Shown here piece by piece: positions 1-8,466 of a DNA stretch of 64,000 bases (position 1 is its first letter; each line of letters opens with the position of its first letter). Position numbers and translations under genes: made by a program. The stretch is from an uncultured Dysosmobacter sp. (lineage in GTDB: Bacteria > Bacillota > Clostridia > Oscillospirales > Oscillospiraceae). The stretch spans positions 33,578-97,577 of the forward strand of contig NZ_CANRKH010000007.1 in NCBI RefSeq assembly GCF_947631165.1, given 5' to 3'. The notes under the pieces were generated by a model that searched no databases, was not told where the DNA came from, and worked only from the letters and a program-made list of their open reading frames with translations.

Positions 1-1
1 C

Positions 2-403
2 GCCGATATCGTCTATCCCAAGAGCTGGGCGCCCTTCGCCGCCATGGAGCAGCGGACCAAGCTGTATCAGGCCGGCGATCAGGCGGGCATCGACGCCTTG
101 GAAAAGCAGCTCCTGGCCCAAAACGCCCAGCACAAGGACTGGACCTGCTCCGAGGAGATGATGAAGCGGACCAAGGACGGCAAGGCCCTGTATCTGCACT
201 GCCTGCCCGCCGACATCACCGGACTGAGCTGCGCTGAGGGCGAAGTGGACAACAGCGTGTTCGACCGCTATCTGGTGCCTCTGTACAAGCAGGCCAGCTT
301 CAAGCCCTACATCATCGCCGCCATGATCATGATGAGCAAGGTGAAGGACCCCGCGGCCACACTGATGGCCATGGACGCTGCCGGCAAACGGAAGCTGTTT
401 TGA
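2..403 (+). CDS. ygeW: knotted carbamoyltransferase YgeW-like (3' part, truncated by window edge)
   Basis: C-terminal ~133 residues of an aspartate/ornithine-carbamoyltransferase-fold enzyme; the reading frame is open from base 2, so the start lies outside the window. The motif HCLPADI near residue 65 of the visible part fits the HCLP loop of the family, and the KSWAPF and long helical insert match the YgeW branch rather than ArgF. YgeW enzymes are found in purine-catabolic clusters with carbamate kinase, and a carbamate kinase gene follows 384 bases downstream. Seen: motif and neighbour. Inferred: a role in making carbamoyl phosphate from a ureido intermediate for ATP recovery. Could be another OTCase paralogue; the N-terminal half would settle this. 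Confidence 0.8.
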   Translation, partial: ADIVYPKSWAPFAAMEQRTKLYQAGDQAGIDALEKQLLAQNAQHKDWTCSEEMMKRTKDGKALYLHCLPADITGLSCAEGEVDNSVFDRYLVPLYKQASFKPYIIAAMIMMSKVKDPAATLMAMDAAGKRKLF

Positions 404-424
404 TCTATAAAGGGGAACGGCGCC

Positions 425-745
425 ATGAATCAGAAACGCTGGAATCTTGTGACTGTAGCGGCTCTCGCCGCACTGGCTGCAGGCCTGCTCCTTACGCGGT
501 CCGTTCCCTTGGCGGGGCGATTGCTGCTCATCGCTGGGACCATTGCGTTCCTTGCCAGTATGATCGGTTCCCGCCGTTCTGCAAAGGCTTACAGCTGCCC
601 GCTCTGCGGCGGGCGGCTGCGGCCCATGGGCCGGTATTTTCCGGGCCTTCCTCAAACCAGTTTTTTTCACTGCACGCACTGCGGCGCTTCATTTCCCCTA
701 GAGGAGCTGGAGAGAAACGAAGATTCCCAAAACCTCCATTCCTAA
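425..745 (+). CDS. small two-TM zinc-ribbon protein
   Basis: 106 residues. Two adjacent hydrophobic segments (about residues 8-24 and 30-48) are followed by a cytoplasmic tail with CPLCGG at about residue 58 and CTHCG at about residue 82, a two-knuckle zinc ribbon. AAAGGGGAAC sits before the ATG. It lies 21 bases after the carbamoyltransferase and 42 before carbamate kinase, so probably in the same transcript. I do not recognise the family. The Cys4 ribbon suggests metal binding or protein-protein contact at the membrane; no catalytic motif is visible. Confidence 0.7.
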   Translation: MNQKRWNLVTVAALAALAAGLLLTRSVPLAGRLLLIAGTIAFLASMIGSRRSAKAYSCPLCGGRLRPMGRYFPGLPQTSFFHCTHCGASFPLEELERNEDSQNLHS

Positions 746-787
746 CTCCTCATTCTTAATTCCTAATTGACCGAACGAGGTAATATC

Positions 788-1723
788 ATGGGTAAACGTA
801 TCGTCATCGCCCTGGGCGGCAACGCGCTGGGCAAAAATCTGCCGGAGCAGATGATCGCTGTGAAGCACACAGCCAAGGCCATCGTGGACCTGATCGAAGA
901 GGGCCATGAGGTAGTGGTGGCCCACGGCAATGGCCCCCAGGTGGGCATGATCAACATCGCTATGACGACCCTGTCCCGGGAGGACCCCACGCACCCCCTG
1001 GCCCCCATGTCCGTCTGCACGGCCATGAGTCAGGGCTACATCGGCTATGACCTGCAGAACTCCCTGCGGGAGGAGCTGCTGGACCGGGGGCTGGCAAAGC
1101 CCGTGGCCACCATCCTCACCCAGGTGGAGGTGGACGAGAAGGACCCCGCCTTCCAGAATCCCACCAAGCCCATCGGCACCTTTATGACCGAGGCCGAAGC
1201 GGAGGAGATGCGCCGCCGGGGCAACGCCGTCATGGAGGACGCCGGCCGGGGCTGGCGGCGGTGCGTGGCCTCTCCCCTGCCCAAGTCCATCATCGAGATC
1301 GACACCATCCGCGCCCTGCTGGATGCGGGCCAGGTGGTGGTGGCCTGCGGCGGCGGCGGCATTCCGGTGTACAAGACCGGCGTTCATCACCTGAAGGGTG
1401 CGGGCGCTGTCATCGATAAGGACTTCGCCTCCGAGCTGCTGGCGGAGGAGCTGGACGCCGACGCCCTCATCATCCTCACCGCTGTGGAAAAGGTGGCCGT
1501 CAACTTCGGCAAACCGGATCAGCAGTGGCTGGACCGCCTGACCCCGGAGGAGGCCCGGCAGTACGCCGCAGAGGGCCAGTTCGCCCCCGGCAGCATGCTG
1601 CCCAAGGTCCAGGCGGCGGTGAAGTTCGCCGAGTCCAAGCCCGGCCGCACCGCCCTCATCACCTTGCTGGAAAAGGCGAAGGACGGCATCGCAGGCAGGA
1701 CCGGCACCTCCATCGCCCTGTAA
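788..1723 (+). CDS. arcC: carbamate kinase
   Basis: 311 residues, the usual family length. It transfers phosphate from carbamoyl phosphate to ADP, giving ATP, ammonia and CO2. The amino-acid-kinase fold is clear: IALGGNALG at the N terminus, AHGNGPQVG around residue 50, a glycine-rich ACGGGGIPV loop near residue 195, and KD in the nucleotide site (DKDFAS). The ATG at 788 was chosen because AACGAGG lies 8 bases upstream; an in-frame start at 767 would add seven residues without a site. With the YgeW-like gene upstream it forms the substrate-level phosphorylation end of a ureide or purine pathway. A strong terminator follows at 1812. Confidence 0.95.
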   Translation: MGKRIVIALGGNALGKNLPEQMIAVKHTAKAIVDLIEEGHEVVVAHGNGPQVGMINIAMTTLSREDPTHPLAPMSVCTAMSQGYIGYDLQNSLREELLDRGLAKPVATILTQVEVDEKDPAFQNPTKPIGTFMTEAEAEEMRRRGNAVMEDAGRGWRRCVASPLPKSIIEIDTIRALLDAGQVVVACGGGGIPVYKTGVHHLKGAGAVIDKDFASELLAEELDADALIILTAVEKVAVNFGKPDQQWLDRLTPEEARQYAAEGQFAPGSMLPKVQAAVKFAESKPGRTALITLLEKAKDGIAGRTGTSIAL

Positions 1724-1811
1724 AGGGCCAAAAAAAGCGGAGCACGGGACGTTGGGATATGCCTTTCACGGCCCCGCCCGGCAAAATAGGTCGACCTGTT
1801 AAAATCAGTTA

Positions 1812-1840
1812 GGGGGGCGGAAAACCGCTCCCCTTTTTTT
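1812..1840 (+). terminator. rho-independent terminator after arcC
   Basis: GGGGGGCGG and CCGCTCCCC pair around an AAAA loop and are followed by seven T. It closes the carbamate kinase transcript. A perfect palindrome AGGTCGACCT at 1788-1797 and a second AGGTCGAC at 1875-1882 lie on either side; their role is unknown. Confidence 0.85.
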
Positions 1841-1935
1841 GTGCGCTTTTTTTCAGATTTGTCTATTTTCATAAAGGTCGACAAACAGACCCTGGGAATT
1901 TCCGGCTATTTTTTCATGAAAATGTAAAAAATCTG

Positions 1936-1964
1936 TTGAATTTTCAAGCGTGAGCTTGTATGAT
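1936..1964 (+). promoter_or_regulatory. sigma-70 type promoter of the BMP transporter
   Basis: TTGAAT (1936-1941), 17-base spacer, TATGAT (1959-1964), about 70 bases before the binding-protein start. The 313-base gap from 1724 to 2036 otherwise holds only the arcC terminator and two AGGTCGAC repeats. I see no purine riboswitch core in it. Confidence 0.65.
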
Positions 1965-2036
1965 ATCATCAAGAGAGGTCATTTTTGACCTGTCGGATCC
2001 TACTGTTTTCATAACGCATAAAGGAGGAAAATTAGA

Positions 2037-3272
2037 ATGAAGAAGTTTCTTGCACTGCTCCTCACTCTGGTCATGGTCCTGAGTCTGGCCGCCTGCGGCG
2101 GTGACAAGGCCGAAGAGCCTGCCAAGACCGACGAGCCCGCCAAGACTGATGAGCCTGCCGCTCCCACCGTGAAGGTCGGCTTCATCTGCCTGCACGACGA
2201 GAACTCCACCTATGACCTGAACTTCATCAACGGCGCCAAGGCCGCCTGCGAAAAGCTGGGCGTCACCGACTACGTCATCAAGACCAACGTCCCTGAGGGT
2301 CAGGAGTGCTATGACACCGCCGCCGAGCTGGCGGACGACGGCTGCAACATCATCTTTGCCGACAGCTTCGGTCATGAGGACTACATGATCCAGGCCGCCA
2401 AGGACTTCCCCGATGTGCAGTTCTGCCACTCCACCGGCACCAGAGCCCACACCGAGGGCCTCAGCAACTACCACAACGCCTTCGCCTCCATCTATGAGGG
2501 CCGCTATCTGGCGGGCATTGCCGCCGGCATGAAGCTCAACGAGATGATCGCTGACGGCAAGTTCACCGCGGAAGAGGCCAAGATCGGCTATGTCGGCGCC
2601 TACACCTACGCCGAGGTGGTCTCCGGCTACACCTCCTTCTTCCTGGGTGCCCGCTCTGTGTGCCCCACCGCCACCATGGAAGTCACCTTCACCGGCTCCT
2701 GGTATGACGAGACCGCCGAGAAGGAAGGCGCGCAGAAGCTCATCAACAACGGCTGCAAGCTCATCAGCCAGCATGCCGACTCCATGGGCGCTCCCACTGC
2801 CTGCGAGCTGGCCGGTGTACCCAACGTGTCCTACAACGGCTCCACTGCGGCCGCCTGCCCCAACACCTACATCGTGTCCTCCCGCATCGACTGGGCGCCC
2901 TACTATGAGTACGCCATCGGCTGCGTGATGAACGGCGAAGCCATTGACGCCGACTGGACTGGAACCCTGGCCACCGGCTCCGTGGTCCTCACCGACCTGA
3001 ACGAGAACGTCATCGCCGAAGGTACTGCCGACGCCATCAAGGAAGCCACCGCCAAGCTGGAGGACGGCTCCCTGCACGTGTTCGACACCGCTGCCTTCAC
3101 CGTGGGCGGCACTGCTCTGGACAGCTATCAGGCCGACGTGGACACCGATGCCAACTATACCCCCGACACCGAGGTCATCCTTGACGGCTACTTCCACGAG
3201 TCCGAGTTCCGCTCCGCCCCCTACTTCGACCTGCGGATCGACGGCATCACCCTGCTGGACGAGGCCTATTGA
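2037..3272 (+). CDS. BMP-family ABC transporter substrate-binding lipoprotein
   Basis: 411 residues. It starts with a lipoprotein signal whose lipobox is LAAC (Cys20), followed by an acidic, Lys/Glu/Pro/Thr-rich tether (about 21-42) with a repeated KTDEPA unit. The mature part begins KVGFICLHDENS and carries FADSFGHED and VGAYTYAEVVSGYTSF, as in basic-membrane-protein (PnrA/BmpA) binding proteins, which bind nucleosides or related purine compounds. It sits upstream of a duplicated-NBD ATPase and two permeases, the normal order for this class. Next to ygeW and arcC the ligand is plausibly a purine, nucleoside or ureide; that is inference. GGAGG lies before the ATG. Confidence 0.92.
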   Translation: MKKFLALLLTLVMVLSLAACGGDKAEEPAKTDEPAKTDEPAAPTVKVGFICLHDENSTYDLNFINGAKAACEKLGVTDYVIKTNVPEGQECYDTAAELADDGCNIIFADSFGHEDYMIQAAKDFPDVQFCHSTGTRAHTEGLSNYHNAFASIYEGRYLAGIAAGMKLNEMIADGKFTAEEAKIGYVGAYTYAEVVSGYTSFFLGARSVCPTATMEVTFTGSWYDETAEKEGAQKLINNGCKLISQHADSMGAPTACELAGVPNVSYNGSTAAACPNTYIVSSRIDWAPYYEYAIGCVMNGEAIDADWTGTLATGSVVLTDLNENVIAEGTADAIKEATAKLEDGSLHVFDTAAFTVGGTALDSYQADVDTDANYTPDTEVILDGYFHESEFRSAPYFDLRIDGITLLDEAY

Positions 3273-3308
3273 TCCTCTCCTGGGTATGTCATTGTGCATG
3301 CATACCTC

Positions 3309-3342
3309 CCCTGCCCGGCTCACACCGGGCAGGGATTTTTTT
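3309..3342 (+). terminator. intercistronic terminator or attenuator
   Basis: A 10-bp GC stem (3309-3318 with 3325-3334) with a 6-base loop is followed by seven T. It stands between the binding-protein gene and the ATPase gene of one transporter, so it probably lowers transcription of the membrane parts relative to the binding protein. Confidence 0.85.
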
Positions 3343-3478
3343 GAAGAAAGCCCCTGGAATTTTGATTTACATTACCTGTGGATTATGGTAAAATTGTTTT
3401 ATACAAATCGGCTCACGGATCGGCTCAAACCCCGGGAGGCGGCTCTCCGGCCCCTCCCCTAGAGAAAGGATGACAGCC

Positions 3479-5029
3479 TTGGAAACTGCTAAGAACGCCA
3501 TCAGAATGGAGCACATCACAAAGCGCTTCGGCAATGTGGTGGCCAACCACGATATCAATCTGGAGCTCCACAAGGGCGAGATCCTGTCCCTGCTGGGTGA
3601 AAACGGCAGCGGCAAGACGACCCTGATGAACATGCTCTCCGGCATCTACTACGCTGACGAGGGCCAGATCTACGTCAACGACCAGCCGGTGACCATCTCC
3701 TCCCCCAAGGACGCTTTCGATCTGGGCATCGGCATGATCCACCAGCACTTTAAGCTGGTAGACGTTCTGACCGCCGCCGAAAACATCGTGCTGGGCCTGA
3801 AGGACGAGGGAAAGCTGGACCTGAAGAAGGCCGAGCAGACCATCACGGAGATCTGCCAGCGGTATGGCTTCGAGATCGACCTGAACCGGAAGATCTACGA
3901 AATGTCAGTCTCCCAAAAGCAGACGGTGGAGATCGTCAAGGTGCTGTACCGGGGAGCGGAGATCCTGATTTTGGATGAGCCCACCGCCGTCCTGACGCCT
4001 CAGGAGACGGATAAGCTCTTCGCCGTCATGCGGAACATGAAGGCTGACGGCAAATCCCTTATCATCATAACCCACAAGCTCCACGAGGTGCTGGAAGTCT
4101 CCGACCGGGTGGCGGTTCTGCGGAAGGGTGAGTACATCGGCGACGTACATACCTGCGACGCCAGCCAGCAGTCCCTGACGGACATGATGGTGGGCCGGGC
4201 CGTGACATTGAACATCGACCGGCCCCAGCCGGTGAACGTGGCTCCCCGCCTAGAGGTCAAGGGCCTCACGGTTTACGACGAGCTGGGCGTGAAGCGCCTC
4301 AGCGACGTCACTTTCACTGCCAACGCCGGTGAGATCCTGGGCATCGCCGGCATCGCCGGCTCCGGCCAGCGGGAGCTGCTGGAAGCCATCTCCGGCCTCT
4401 ACCCCATCGCATCCGGCAGCGTCCGCTTCCACGACCCGGAGGGCAAAAACGGCCCGGAGGGCCGGGAGCTGGTGGGCCTGGACCCCATGGCCATCCGCAA
4501 GTGCGGCGTGTCCATGGCCTTTGTGCCGGAGGACCGGCTGGGCATGGGCCTGGTCGGCTCCATGGGCATGACCGGCAACATGATGCTCCGCTCCTGGCGC
4601 AGCGGCAGGGGCGTGTTCCTGAACCGAAAGGAACCGGAGGCGCTGGCCAACCGAATCTGGAAGGAACTGGAGGTGGTGACCCCCAGCACCGCCTTCCCGG
4701 TGCGGCGGATGTCCGGCGGCAATGTGCAGAAGGTACTGGTGGGTCGGGAGATCGCCCAGGACCCCGCCGTGCTGATGACGGCCTACGCCGTCCGGGGCCT
4801 GGACATCAACACGTCCTACACCATCTATAACCTGCTGACAGAGGAAAAAATGAAGGGCGTGGCCGTGGTCTATGTGGGCGAGGACCTGGACGTTCTGCTG
4901 GAGCTGTGCGACCGCATCCTGGTGCTGTGCGGCGGTCAGGTCAGCGGCATCGTGGACGGCCGCACCGCCGACAAGCGAGAAGTGGGCACCCTGATGACAC
5001 GCGTGGGAGGAGGCAGCGCTGATGAATAA
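3479..5029 (+). CDS. BMP-type ABC transporter ATP-binding protein (two NBDs)
   Basis: About 516-519 residues, two ATPase domains in one chain, as usual for nucleoside/simple-sugar BMP importers (YufO/NupO/RbsA-like). NBD1 has a Walker A GENGSGKT, Q-loop region GMIHQHFKLVD, Walker B ILILDEPTAVL and the switch His in IITHK. NBD2 is degenerate: its P-loop reads GIAGSGQRE and the Walker B region is VLMTAYAVRGLD, as in many family members. Start: an ATG at 3470 directly abuts the AGAAAGG site (no spacing), while the in-frame TTG at 3479 is properly spaced, so TTG is preferred. It overlaps the next permease by 8 bases. Confidence 0.92.
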   Translation: METAKNAIRMEHITKRFGNVVANHDINLELHKGEILSLLGENGSGKTTLMNMLSGIYYADEGQIYVNDQPVTISSPKDAFDLGIGMIHQHFKLVDVLTAAENIVLGLKDEGKLDLKKAEQTITEICQRYGFEIDLNRKIYEMSVSQKQTVEIVKVLYRGAEILILDEPTAVLTPQETDKLFAVMRNMKADGKSLIIITHKLHEVLEVSDRVAVLRKGEYIGDVHTCDASQQSLTDMMVGRAVTLNIDRPQPVNVAPRLEVKGLTVYDELGVKRLSDVTFTANAGEILGIAGIAGSGQRELLEAISGLYPIASGSVRFHDPEGKNGPEGRELVGLDPMAIRKCGVSMAFVPEDRLGMGLVGSMGMTGNMMLRSWRSGRGVFLNRKEPEALANRIWKELEVVTPSTAFPVRRMSGGNVQKVLVGREIAQDPAVLMTAYAVRGLDINTSYTIYNLLTEEKMKGVAVVYVGEDLDVLLELCDRILVLCGGQVSGIVDGRTADKREVGTLMTRVGGGSADE

Positions 5030-6110
5030 GACGATGAAATTCCATATCTCCAAACGGGCCTCCCTCCCCTGGTACAAGGCGTGGGGCATCCGGGCCGCCG
5101 CCATCCTGGCGGCTCTCCTGACCTGCGCCGTGGTGACCATGCTGCTGACGGGCGAGAACCCCCTCAACATCTTCACCACTCTGTTTTACGGCGCCTTCGG
5201 CACCGCCCGCCGGTCCTGGGTCACGATCCAGGAGCTGGCTATCCTGCTGGGCATCTCCCTGGCGGTGACCCCCGCCTTCAAAATGCGCTTCTGGAACATC
5301 GGCGCCGAGGGCCAGGTGCTCATCGGCGGCCTGGCCACCACTGCCTGCATGATCTGTCTGGCGGATAAGCTGCCTAACGCCGGGGTCATCCTGTGCATGA
5401 TCCTGGCCAGCATCGCGGCAGGCGCGGTGTGGGGCTTTCTGCCCGCCTTCTTCAAAGCCCGGTGGAACACCAATGAGACGCTATTTACCCTGATGATGAA
5501 CTACATCGCGACCCAGCTGGCAGCCTATTACATCATCGTGTGGGAGGTGCCCAAGGGTGCCGGCAAGATCGGCATCATCAACCAGAGCAGCGAGATCGGC
5601 TGGCTGCCGAGACTGGGCAACCAGTACCTGCTGAGCATCCTGATCGTTGCACTCCTCACCGGCGTCATGTACATCTATCTGAATTACAGCAAGCACGGCT
5701 ACGAGATCGCCGTGGTGGGCGAGAGCCAGCGCACCGCCAGCTACGCGGGCATCAAAGTGGAACGGGTCATCATCCGCACCATGGTGCTCTCCGGCGCGGT
5801 GTGCGGCCTGATGGGCCTGCTGCTGGTGGGCGGCATCAACCACACCCTCACCACCACCGTGGTGGACGGCCGGGGCTTTACCGCCGTCATGGTCTCCTGG
5901 CTGGCAAAATTCAATCCCATCGCCATGATCTTCACCAGCCTGCTGCTGGTGTTCCTCAGCCGGGGCGCCAGCGAGATCTCCAGTGCCTTCGGCCTGAACC
6001 ACTCCTTCTCCGATATCCTGACCGGCATCATCCTGTTCTTCATCATCGGCAGCGAGTTCTTCATCACCTATAAGATCAGCGTGCGGAGATCCGCCGGAAA
6101 GGAGGCCTGA
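5022..6110 (+). CDS. BMP-type ABC transporter permease 1
   Basis: 362 residues with about eight to ten hydrophobic segments. It belongs to the BPD_transp_2 branch (NupP/YufP-like): the segment FKMRFWNIGAEGQ near residue 88 matches the conserved N-I-G-A-E-G-Q motif. The start overlaps the end of the ATPase gene by 8 bases, so expression is probably translationally coupled. It pairs with the next permease to form the membrane channel of the importer. The substrate cannot be read from the sequence. Confidence 0.92.
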   Translation: MNKTMKFHISKRASLPWYKAWGIRAAAILAALLTCAVVTMLLTGENPLNIFTTLFYGAFGTARRSWVTIQELAILLGISLAVTPAFKMRFWNIGAEGQVLIGGLATTACMICLADKLPNAGVILCMILASIAAGAVWGFLPAFFKARWNTNETLFTLMMNYIATQLAAYYIIVWEVPKGAGKIGIINQSSEIGWLPRLGNQYLLSILIVALLTGVMYIYLNYSKHGYEIAVVGESQRTASYAGIKVERVIIRTMVLSGAVCGLMGLLLVGGINHTLTTTVVDGRGFTAVMVSWLAKFNPIAMIFTSLLLVFLSRGASEISSAFGLNHSFSDILTGIILFFIIGSEFFITYKISVRRSAGKEA

Positions 6111-6113
6111 GCG

Positions 6114-7106
6114 ATGTTTGATCTGGTATCTTTTATCCCCCGGGCAGTGATGCAGGGCATCCCCCTGCTGTTCGGCAGCACCGGCGAGATCCTGACGGAG
6201 AAATCCGGCAACCTGAACCTGGGCATCCCCGGTGTCATGTATGTGGGCGGCATCTGCGGCGTCATCGGTGCGTTCTTCTATGAGCAGGCCGTTCCGGCGG
6301 CGGAGATGAACGCGGTCCTCGCCATCGGCGTCCCACTGCTGTGCTCTCTTCTGGGGTCTTTGCTGATGGGTCTGGTGTACAGCGTGCTGACCATCTCCCT
6401 CCGGGCCAACCAGAATGTCACCGGCCTGGCATTGACCACCTTCGGCGTAGGCGTCGGCAACTTCTTCGGCGGCTCCCTCATCAAGCTCACCGGCAGCGAG
6501 GTGCCGTCCATCGCCCTGTCCGCCACCAGCGCCTACTTCAGCAAGTCCCTGCCCTTTGCCGGCGGCCTGGGCTGGTTCGGCCAGGTGTTCCTGTCCTATG
6601 GCTTTCTGGCCTATCTGGCGGTACTGATCGCCATCGCCGCCTCTTATGTCATCAAGCGCACCCGGGTCGGCCTGCATCTGCGGGCCGTGGGCGAAAGCCC
6701 CGCCACCGCCGACGCGGCGGGCATCAGCGTCACCAAATACAAGTATCTGGCCACCTGCATCGGCAGCATGATCGCGGGCCTGGGCGGTCTCTACTATGTG
6801 ATGGACTACGCCTGCGGCGTCTGGTCCAACAACGCCTTCGGTGACCGGGGCTGGCTGGCCATCGCCCTGGTGATCTTCACCATCTGGCGGCCCAATGTCA
6901 GCATCCTGGCCTCCATCCTCTTCGGCGGCTTCTACATTCTGTATCTGTACATCCCCTCCGGCCTGGACCTGTCAGTCAAGGAGCTGTACAAGATGATCCC
7001 CTATGTGGTAACGCTGGTGGTGCTCATCATCGTCTCCATGCGGAAGAAACGGGAGGACCAGCCCCCCGCAAGCCTGGGTCTCCCCTACTTCCGGGAGGAA
7101 CGCTGA
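6114..7106 (+). CDS. BMP-type ABC transporter permease 2
   Basis: 330 residues, mostly hydrophobic, with the conserved EKSGNLNLGIPGVM motif near residue 28 that mirrors the N-I-G-A-E-G-Q motif of the partner permease. AAGGAGG inside the end of the upstream gene serves the ATG three bases after its stop. It is the last gene of the transporter unit; a perfect terminator follows. It is YufQ/NupQ-like in family terms. Confidence 0.92.
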   Translation: MFDLVSFIPRAVMQGIPLLFGSTGEILTEKSGNLNLGIPGVMYVGGICGVIGAFFYEQAVPAAEMNAVLAIGVPLLCSLLGSLLMGLVYSVLTISLRANQNVTGLALTTFGVGVGNFFGGSLIKLTGSEVPSIALSATSAYFSKSLPFAGGLGWFGQVFLSYGFLAYLAVLIAIAASYVIKRTRVGLHLRAVGESPATADAAGISVTKYKYLATCIGSMIAGLGGLYYVMDYACGVWSNNAFGDRGWLAIALVIFTIWRPNVSILASILFGGFYILYLYIPSGLDLSVKELYKMIPYVVTLVVLIIVSMRKKREDQPPASLGLPYFREER

Positions 7107-7130
7107 CCCGTCGTTTCCCGCCTGACCTGA

Positions 7131-7162
7131 GCCGCCGCTGCCAGCCGCAGCGGCGGCTTTTT
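7131..7162 (+). terminator. terminator of the BMP transporter operon
   Basis: GCCGCCGCTG (7131-7140) pairs perfectly with CAGCGGCGGC (7148-7157), followed by five T. Confidence 0.92.
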
Positions 7163-7357
7163 CCGCGCCTTTGAGCATCCTTTTCGAGATTCACACTTTG
7201 TTCCCAATTTATTCACTTTTTCCCCTTGTCCTCTGTGCTATGGTATAGTCGATTTACTTGAAAAATCGCAAACAATTTTTCAAACGGGCTGTGCCCGCCG
7301 TACGCAAAAAGCATGCGGTTATTGACTATGAAATCCAACTATGAAAAGGTGATCCCC

Positions 7358-8014
7358 ATGCGACTTCCCGATCCTCTCCGCCGCTTTCCCTGGGGCGAGC
7401 TGCGGTACGCCCTGTGGCTGCCGGCCTATCTGCTGGCCTTTCTGGTCATGGAACGTCTGTCCGGCCCGGGCTACTGGGCCACCCAGCTGCCCATTGACAG
7501 CCGCATCCCCTTCTGTCCGGGATTCGTCATCCCCTACTGCCTGTGGTATCCCCTGCTGGTGTCCGTGGGCCTGTATCTGCTGCTGCGGGACCGGCCCGCC
7601 TTCCAACGCTATATGGTCTTTCTGTCCCTGACCTTTTTCATCAGCGAGGGGATCTGGCTCCTGATCCCCAACGGCCAGGACCTGCGCCCCGCGGTGATAT
7701 CCGGGGACGACTTCTTCGCCCAATGGGTCGCCGGCCTCTACACCATCGACACCAACACCAACGTCTTTCCCTCGGTCCATGTGGTGGGTTCCATCGGCGC
7801 GGCGCTGGCGGTGTGGGACTGCCGCCGCCTCCGGCCCGGCGTCCGGTGGGCCACGGCGGCCCTGAGCACTCTGATATGCCTGTCGACCCTGTTCATCAAG
7901 CAGCATACCCTGCTGGACGTTCTGGGCGGCCTGGCCCTGTCCTTCCTGGCGGCTATTCCAGTCTATCGCCGCAGTCTGAGCCAGGTCTTCCACCCGCTGA
8001 CCGCCCCGGAATAA
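7358..8014 (+). CDS. PAP2-superfamily membrane phosphatase
   Basis: 218 residues from the ATG at 7358, which has AAAAGG eight bases upstream; an in-frame start at 7313 lacks a site. Five to six TM segments. The phosphatase motifs are present but variant: LRPAV for the K-RP motif (around residue 108), FPSVHV for PSGH (around 135), and an IKQHTLLDV motif holding the His-Asp pair (around 180). The family removes phosphate from lipid phosphates such as phosphatidate or undecaprenyl pyrophosphate. It stands alone. An inverted repeat TTGAAAAAT/ATTTTTCAA at 7258-7283 lies upstream. Confidence 0.8.
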   Translation: MRLPDPLRRFPWGELRYALWLPAYLLAFLVMERLSGPGYWATQLPIDSRIPFCPGFVIPYCLWYPLLVSVGLYLLLRDRPAFQRYMVFLSLTFFISEGIWLLIPNGQDLRPAVISGDDFFAQWVAGLYTIDTNTNVFPSVHVVGSIGAALAVWDCRRLRPGVRWATAALSTLICLSTLFIKQHTLLDVLGGLALSFLAAIPVYRRSLSQVFHPLTAPE

Positions 8015-8100
8015 GCCCCGCAAGGAATCCTTGCTTGCCTGCTTCTCCCTGCTCCTCCGCAGAGCTTTCTCTATATTTTGAACGTCTTTCAACAAATACT

Positions 8101-8142
8101 GCGGCACCTCCCGATGCAGGACTCTGCAACAGGAGGTGCCGC
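8101..8142. terminator. stem-loop between convergent genes, probable bidirectional terminator
   Basis: Perfect 11-bp arms GCGGCACCTCC (8101-8111) and GGAGGTGCCGC (8132-8142) with a 20-base loop, between the convergent PAP2 and decarboxylase genes. T-rich stretches on either side are interrupted, so termination strength is uncertain. Confidence 0.6.
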
Positions 8143-8213
8143 TATGCCGTTTTATCGTATTCTTTCAGTTCTCACAAGAAACGCCGTTTTGCAGACTTGG
8201 GCGGATCTCTTTT

Positions 8214-8423
8214 TTATTCAACGACAAACAGGACATCGCCGCTTTTGACCTTGTCGCCGACTGCGACAAGCACTTTTTTCACAGTGCCGTCGGCGGGGCT
8301 GGCGATGGGCTGCTCCATTTTCATGGCCTCCATGACAGCTACAACAGAGCGCGCCTTGACAGCATCCCCTTCCTTTACATTCAGAGAAACAACCTTTCCA
8401 GGGATTCTTGCCTTGATTTCCAT
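8214..8423 (-). CDS. biotin carboxyl carrier, gamma-type subunit of a Na+-pump decarboxylase
   Basis: Only 69 residues, consisting of a bare biotinyl domain: the biotinylation site is EAMKM (Lys about residue 35), flanked by the usual G-D-V and P-A-D-G-T-V hairpins. Family gamma subunits such as GcdC or MmdC carry an N-terminal Ala/Pro-rich linker before this domain; here it is absent. Last gene of the operon, 43 bases after the beta subunit. It should shuttle CO2 from the carboxyltransferase to the membrane pump. Confidence 0.93.
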   Translation of the reverse strand: MEIKARIPGKVVSLNVKEGDAVKARSVVAVMEAMKMEQPIASPADGTVKKVLVAVGDKVKSGDVLFVVE

Positions 8424-8466
8424 ACTAAATAGCTCCTTTCAAATAAATGCTCAAAATTCTTGTACT

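Noticed and set aside
1842..2036. Purine riboswitch before the BMP transporter
   Set aside because: No conserved core or loop-loop sequence was found; only a promoter and AGGTCGAC repeats.
1944..3323. Long antisense open frames (for example 1944-3323, 5481-6677, 28822-30039, 32875-34347, 44826-46286)
   Set aside because: GC-rich codon bias gives open antisense frames; they are Gly/His/Val/Gln-rich without domains and lie exactly over clear genes.
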